The notes below the pieces were generated by a model that ran no database searches, had not been told where the DNA came from, and worked only from the letters and a program-made list of their open reading frames with translations. Shown here one piece after another: positions 7,218 through 9,604 of a DNA stretch of 9,604 nucleotides; positions within the stretch are counted from its first letter, which is position 1, and the number at the start of each line of letters is the position of its first letter. This DNA is from an uncultured Paracoccaceae bacterium (lineage in GTDB: Bacteria > Pseudomonadota > Alphaproteobacteria > Rhodobacterales > Rhodobacteraceae). A program made the translations under genes and the position numbers. Location of the stretch: the NCBI GenBank assembly GCA_937916485.1, contig CALFSV010000070.1, positions 1-9,604 on the forward strand, written 5' to 3'.

Positions 7218-8293
7218 CAGTCCACCAACAGACGTGCGGCGTCTGCCTCGAATTCAAGGCCAACCGCTTGGCCGACTTCCGGAATTTGAATTTGAGTGGA
7301 GTTTTGCATGCGAACAGTGACTTTTTCACCATCGGTCAAGGTGACTTCGACATGGACGTCAGTGCCAAGATAGATGTGGCGCGATGCGTTGCCTTGCACA
7401 AGACCACCGCCTGCTGTTGTGATTGCGATGCGTTCAGGACGCACAGACAGATGGCCCGGGCCAGCATGAGCGCCGTCGGCGGCGGGACACGTGATCTGCG
7501 CACCACTAGGCAGGATACAGGAGCCTTTTCCGCCAGCGAGATCAGTGACATTCACATCCAGCAAGTTTGTTTCGCCAATGAAATCCGCCACAAATTTGTT
7601 CTTGGGTGCCTCATAAATTTCACGCGCACTGCCAACTTGTTGAACCTGCCCACCCTCAATCACCGCGATGCGATCGGACATGGTGAGGGCTTCTTCTTGA
7701 TCGTGGGTAACAAAGACAAAGGTAATGCCGGTTTGTTGCTGGATCTGTTGCAATTCCAGCCGCACTGCTTGGCGCAGCTTTAGGTCTAGTGCCGATAGCG
7801 GTTCATCGAGCAACAGCACCTTTGGGCTAGGGGCAAGGGCGCGGGCCAAGGCGACACGTTGTTGTTGTCCACCAGACAGCTGGCTCGGCATGCGATCCGC
7901 AAAAGCAGTGAGCTGTACGAGCTCCAACACCTCTCCGACACGGGCCTTGGCCGTGGCTTTATCTTGGCCGAGGCGAAGCAACCCAAACATCACATTTTGC
8001 GTGACATTCATGTGCGGGAACAGCGCGTATTGCTGGAAAACTGTGTTAACTGGCCGTTGGTTTGGCAATAAATTTGCGATGTTTTGGCCGTACAAAACAA
8101 TCGCGCCTTTGGTGATATCTTCAAAACCAGCGATGGAACGCAACAAAGTGGTTTTGCCGCAGCCCGATGGGCCAAGCAGCGTGAAAAATTCGTTGTCTCG
8201 GATATCGAGATTCACGTCTTTTAACGCTGTGAATGCGCCATACATTTTGGTGACGTTCTGAATATCAACTGCGATGTTGTCGTTTTCTGGCAC
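7217..8293 (-). CDS. Polyamine ABC transporter ATP-binding protein (PotA/PotG type)
   Basis: A 358-residue ATPase that powers the importer at the cytoplasmic face. Motifs in order: Walker A GPSGCGKTT (41-49), Q-loop in VFQQYALFPH (84-93), ABC signature LSGGQQQR (139-146), Walker B VLLLDEP (159-165), D-loop SALD and the switch His H197. A C-terminal TOBE-like regulatory domain (about 270-358) includes SVRPERI, as usual for PotA/PotG. I place the start at GTG 8293 (MPENDNIAVD). The longer reading to TTG 8359 adds residues that look non-coding and would overlap the predicted promoter. The RBS is weak (GGA, 6 nt upstream). It is the first gene of the operon, so it sits next to the regulatory region and opposite the LuxR-type gene. 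Confidence 0.94.
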   Translation of the reverse strand: MPENDNIAVDIQNVTKMYGAFTALKDVNLDIRDNEFFTLLGPSGCGKTTLLRSIAGFEDITKGAIVLYGQNIANLLPNQRPVNTVFQQYALFPHMNVTQNVMFGLLRLGQDKATAKARVGEVLELVQLTAFADRMPSQLSGGQQQRVALARALAPSPKVLLLDEPLSALDLKLRQAVRLELQQIQQQTGITFVFVTHDQEEALTMSDRIAVIEGGQVQQVGSAREIYEAPKNKFVADFIGETNLLDVNVTDLAGGKGSCILPSGAQITCPAADGAHAGPGHLSVRPERIAITTAGGGLVQGNASRHIYLGTDVHVEVTLTDGEKVTVRMQNSTQIQIPEVGQAVGLEFEADAARLLVD

Positions 8294-8329
8294 TTTATTT
8301 CCAATCAGCCAAACGTGGCTGCACCCCCA

Positions 8330-8359
8330 ATTATTGACTCTTAAGCGTATTCGGTGCAA
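8330..8359 (-). promoter_or_regulatory. Candidate sigma-70 promoter of the polyamine operon
   Basis: On the minus strand TTGCAC (8359-8354) and AATAAT (8335-8330) are separated by 18 nt. The -10 matches TATAAT at 5 of 6 bases, the -35 only at its TTG. Transcription would start near 8323, giving a ~30-nt leader before GTG 8293. The poor -35 with a palindrome directly upstream fits an activator-dependent promoter. This is prediction only. Confidence 0.4.
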
Positions 8360-8364
8360 TTCGA

Positions 8365-8378
8365 GGGGTATATACCCC
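8365..8378. promoter_or_regulatory. Perfect 14-bp palindrome, candidate operator of the LuxR-type regulator
   Basis: GGGGTATATACCCC is fully self-complementary. It lies between the divergent regulator and transporter genes, about 45-50 bp upstream of the predicted operon start site and 17 bp before the regulator's GTG start. Size, symmetry and position fit a dimeric HTH-protein site that could activate the operon and autoregulate the regulator. Binding by the adjacent protein is inferred. Confidence 0.55.
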
Positions 8379-8381
8379 CAA

Positions 8382-8386
8382 AGAGG
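8382..8386 (+). promoter_or_regulatory. Ribosome binding site deciding the LuxR-type gene start
   Basis: AGAGG lies 9 nt before GTG 8396. The alternative in-frame GTG at 8354 has no comparable site and would place the palindrome inside the coding sequence, so the shorter start is preferred. Confidence 0.5.
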
Positions 8387-8395
8387 TACACATTC

Positions 8396-9202
8396 GTGGA
8401 CGCAGAAGAGTCTGAAATCCTGTTGGCGCGGACGATCAAATCATTGAACGAAGATCAGTTTGCCCAAAATTTAAATCTCTGGCTGCGCGCGCTAGTGCAT
8501 CAAGATAACACAACGATTTTGACATACTTTCGCGATCAAACACCGCGCTTACTGATGACGGACGCTGAAACTTCGGAAGTACACCGCAACATGGAATCCG
8601 TATATTTGCGGGGGGCCTACTTGTTGGATCCATTCTATGAACTGCACCATTCTGGCGCCGAGGCGGGGCTCTATCGGATTTCAGAGATTGCGCCTGATCA
8701 ATTCAATCGCAACCGGTATTTTAACGACTACTATCGCCGTACAACGTTGATTGATGAAATTGCTTTTGTTGTTTGGCCATCACCAGAAATTGGTGTCCAC
8801 GTTTGCCTAGGTCGCGACGAACGATCTGGCCAAAAATTTTCGAGGCGCGAAAGATTAGCCGCGAAACAAGTGTCTCCAATTGTGGAAGCCCTTGTTTGCG
8901 CGAATTGGGCGAAACTGCGGTTTGGCAGTGATGATTGCAAAGAACGTGTCGTTGATCGAATGATCCGTTTGATTGCAGAAACCCAAGATATCAATTTGAC
9001 CAATCGACAGGCAGAAGTGGCGCTTTTGGTTCTTCAGGGGCATTCGTCTACGTCAATCGGTCTGCGCCTTGGGATTTCGCCGCAAACCGTAAAAGTTTTT
9101 CGCAAACAATTGTACAAAAGGTGTGAAGTTTCATCCCAAGCAGAGCTGTTTGGATTGATGCTCCCGATTTTGTCGTCTCAAAATGAACCTTTCACATTGT
9201 AG
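8396..9202 (+). CDS. LuxR-type HTH transcriptional regulator, divergent to the polyamine operon
   Basis: A 268-residue DNA-binding regulator. The C-terminal LuxR/FixJ helix-turn-helix spans about 201-256: it begins LTNRQAEVALLVLQGHSSTSIG, has recognition-helix region LGISPQTVKVFRKQL (225-239) and ends in SSQAELFGLML. The N-terminal ~190 residues form an unrecognised sensory region. They lack the phospho-acceptor layout of a receiver domain, and I do not see clear features of an acyl-homoserine-lactone pocket. A conserved-looking stretch LLDPFYELHHSGAEAGLYRI (76-95) may be part of a ligand-binding fold. Divergent placement across a 102-bp region with a perfect palindrome makes it the likely local regulator, perhaps responding to a polyamine or derivative (inference). 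Start at GTG 8396, supported by AGAGG. A probable terminator follows, so it appears monocistronic. Confidence 0.88.
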   Translation: MDAEESEILLARTIKSLNEDQFAQNLNLWLRALVHQDNTTILTYFRDQTPRLLMTDAETSEVHRNMESVYLRGAYLLDPFYELHHSGAEAGLYRISEIAPDQFNRNRYFNDYYRRTTLIDEIAFVVWPSPEIGVHVCLGRDERSGQKFSRRERLAAKQVSPIVEALVCANWAKLRFGSDDCKERVVDRMIRLIAETQDINLTNRQAEVALLVLQGHSSTSIGLRLGISPQTVKVFRKQLYKRCEVSSQAELFGLMLPILSSQNEPFTL

Positions 9203-9246
9203 AGTTACGCGCGGCGGGATCTCGTTCTGTAAGAAACATTCAAGCC

Positions 9247-9281
9247 GTGCCCAACTTTGGGTTGGGGCGCATTTCTTTTTT
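9247..9281 (+). terminator. Probable intrinsic terminator of the LuxR-type gene
   Basis: CCCAAC (9250-9255) pairs with GTTGGG (9261-9266) around a 5-nt loop. The stem can extend at the base (GTG with CGC, one bulged G and one G-T wobble). The T-rich run ATTTCTTTTTT follows. It lies 45 nt after the regulator's stop. Confidence 0.6.
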
Positions 9282-9306
9282 GACTATCGTGGTGTCAGAT
9301 TAAACT
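9280..9306 (+). promoter_or_regulatory. Weak candidate promoter of the FGE-like gene
   Basis: TTGACT (9280-9285) matches the -35 consensus at 5 of 6 bases; TAAACT (9301-9306) matches -10 at 4 of 6, with a short 15-nt spacer. It is the best candidate between the upstream terminator and the start at 9328, but the spacing is poor. Confidence 0.25.
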
Positions 9307-9327
9307 GGCTCCGCAAGTGTGGTAAAA

Positions 9328-9604
9328 ATGGAAAACAAAGACGATACGATAAAGGGATGCTGCACGCCGTCGCGTGGGGAAACGCCGCTTTCTGTAGCAA
9401 CTGCAAAGCGCGTGTCCTCCGTTGAGCAAAGCAAATCTGCGATTTTGATTTCAGTTGGCAAAGCCTTGGTTGGAACCAACGTGGCAGGTATTCCGAATGA
9501 CGGGGAAACACCGTTGCGCAATGTGAATGTGAAACCCTTTCGTATAAGCCCCACTGTTGTGACAAATGCAGAGTTTGCGGAATTCATCAAGGATACGGGT
9601 CACA
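9328..9604 (+). CDS. Formylglycine-generating-enzyme-like protein (SUMF1/FGE-sulfatase family), 5' part only
   Basis: The first 92 residues of a protein running off the right edge. Residues 46-92 match the opening of the FGE-sulfatase domain: ALVGTN (the usual MGT turn), then NDGETPLRNVNVKPFRI, and VVTNAEFAEFIKDTGH (78-92), the family's VTNxxFxxFxxxTG hallmark. Members oxidise a sulfatase Cys to formylglycine, or in related branches act in ergothioneine or other oxidative chemistry. The catalytic C-terminal Cys residues lie outside the window, so activity cannot be judged. Oddly, residues 11-16 are CCTPSR: CTPSR (12-16) is itself the CxPxR motif FGE recognises in sulfatases. ATG 9328 is chosen; an in-frame GTG at 9319 is possible and the RBS is weak (GTGGT). 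It follows a terminator and is probably a separate transcription unit, not tied to polyamine use. Confidence 0.85.
   Translation, partial: MENKDDTIKGCCTPSRGETPLSVATAKRVSSVEQSKSAILISVGKALVGTNVAGIPNDGETPLRNVNVKPFRISPTVVTNAEFAEFIKDTGH

Larger units (their letters stand above)
8323..8381. repeat. ACCCCCAA direct repeat flanking the operon promoter
   Basis: The octamer ACCCCCAA occurs at 8323-8330 and again at 8374-8381, 51 bp apart, close to five helical turns, so both copies face the same side of the DNA. The right copy overlaps one arm of the palindrome; the left copy overlaps the predicted -10 and start site of the operon. It could be a second half-site for the same regulator. Confidence 0.45.

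Noticed and set aside
7193..7783. 196-codon open frame on the plus strand opposite the transporter ATPase
   Set aside because: Antisense to a strongly supported gene with ordered ABC motifs; no RBS or domain of its own.
8334..8362. TTGACT at 8334-8339 as the -35 of the LuxR-type gene
   Set aside because: Good -35 match, but nothing resembling a -10 lies 15-19 nt downstream; the TATATA in the palindrome is too far away.
8354..8395. Longer LuxR-type protein starting at GTG 8354
   Set aside because: No RBS, and it would run through the palindrome; GTG 8396 with AGAGG is better.
1..9604. Search for tRNA, CRISPR arrays, insertion sequences, integrase genes or attachment sites
   Set aside because: No cloverleaf-like sequence, spaced repeat series, transposase-like frame or flanking duplication was seen by eye.

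Overview
The window looks like a chromosomal stretch from an alphaproteobacterium, most likely a marine Rhodobacterales/Roseobacter-type organism. This is inferred from protein style, moderate GC, frequent GTG starts and tightly overlapping genes; no rRNA or marker gene is present to prove it.

Minus strand, about 8293 down to 1: a long polyamine operon read right to left. It opens with a complete PotABCD/PotFGHI-type ABC importer: ATPase (7217-8293), permease 1 (6297-7217), permease 2 (5485-6297) and periplasmic binding protein (4421-5488). Three catabolic enzymes follow: an acetylpolyamine amidohydrolase of the histone-deacetylase fold (3341-4366), a nitrilase-superfamily amidase (2548-3324) and a class III putrescine-type aminotransferase (1166-2551). 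Most junctions are 1-nt or 4-nt stop/start overlaps, so the unit is probably co-transcribed and translationally coupled. Further downstream are the N-terminal remnant of a Rieske ring-hydroxylating oxygenase alpha subunit (722-1042) and, overlapping it by ATGA, an SDR-family protein whose catalytic Tyr is Phe (1-725, cut by the window edge). A 9-bp perfect hairpin sits just after the binding-protein gene.

Intergenic 8294-8395: the divergent control region. It holds a perfect 14-bp palindrome (GGGGTATATACCCC), a repeated ACCCCCAA element about five helical turns apart, and a plausible promoter for the operon.

Plus strand, 8396-9604: a LuxR-type HTH regulator (8396-9202), a probable intrinsic terminator, then the 5' end of a formylglycine-generating-enzyme-like (SUMF1/FGE-sulfatase) gene (9328 to the edge). 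The N-terminus of that protein itself carries a sulfatase-type CTPSR motif.

Working model (inference): acetylated and free polyamines are imported, deacetylated by the HDAC-fold enzyme and transaminated to aminoaldehydes. The amidase would hydrolyse an amide intermediate, and the divergent LuxR protein would act at the palindrome. No aldehyde dehydrogenase is visible in the window. No tRNA, rRNA, CRISPR array, insertion sequence or origin was seen.
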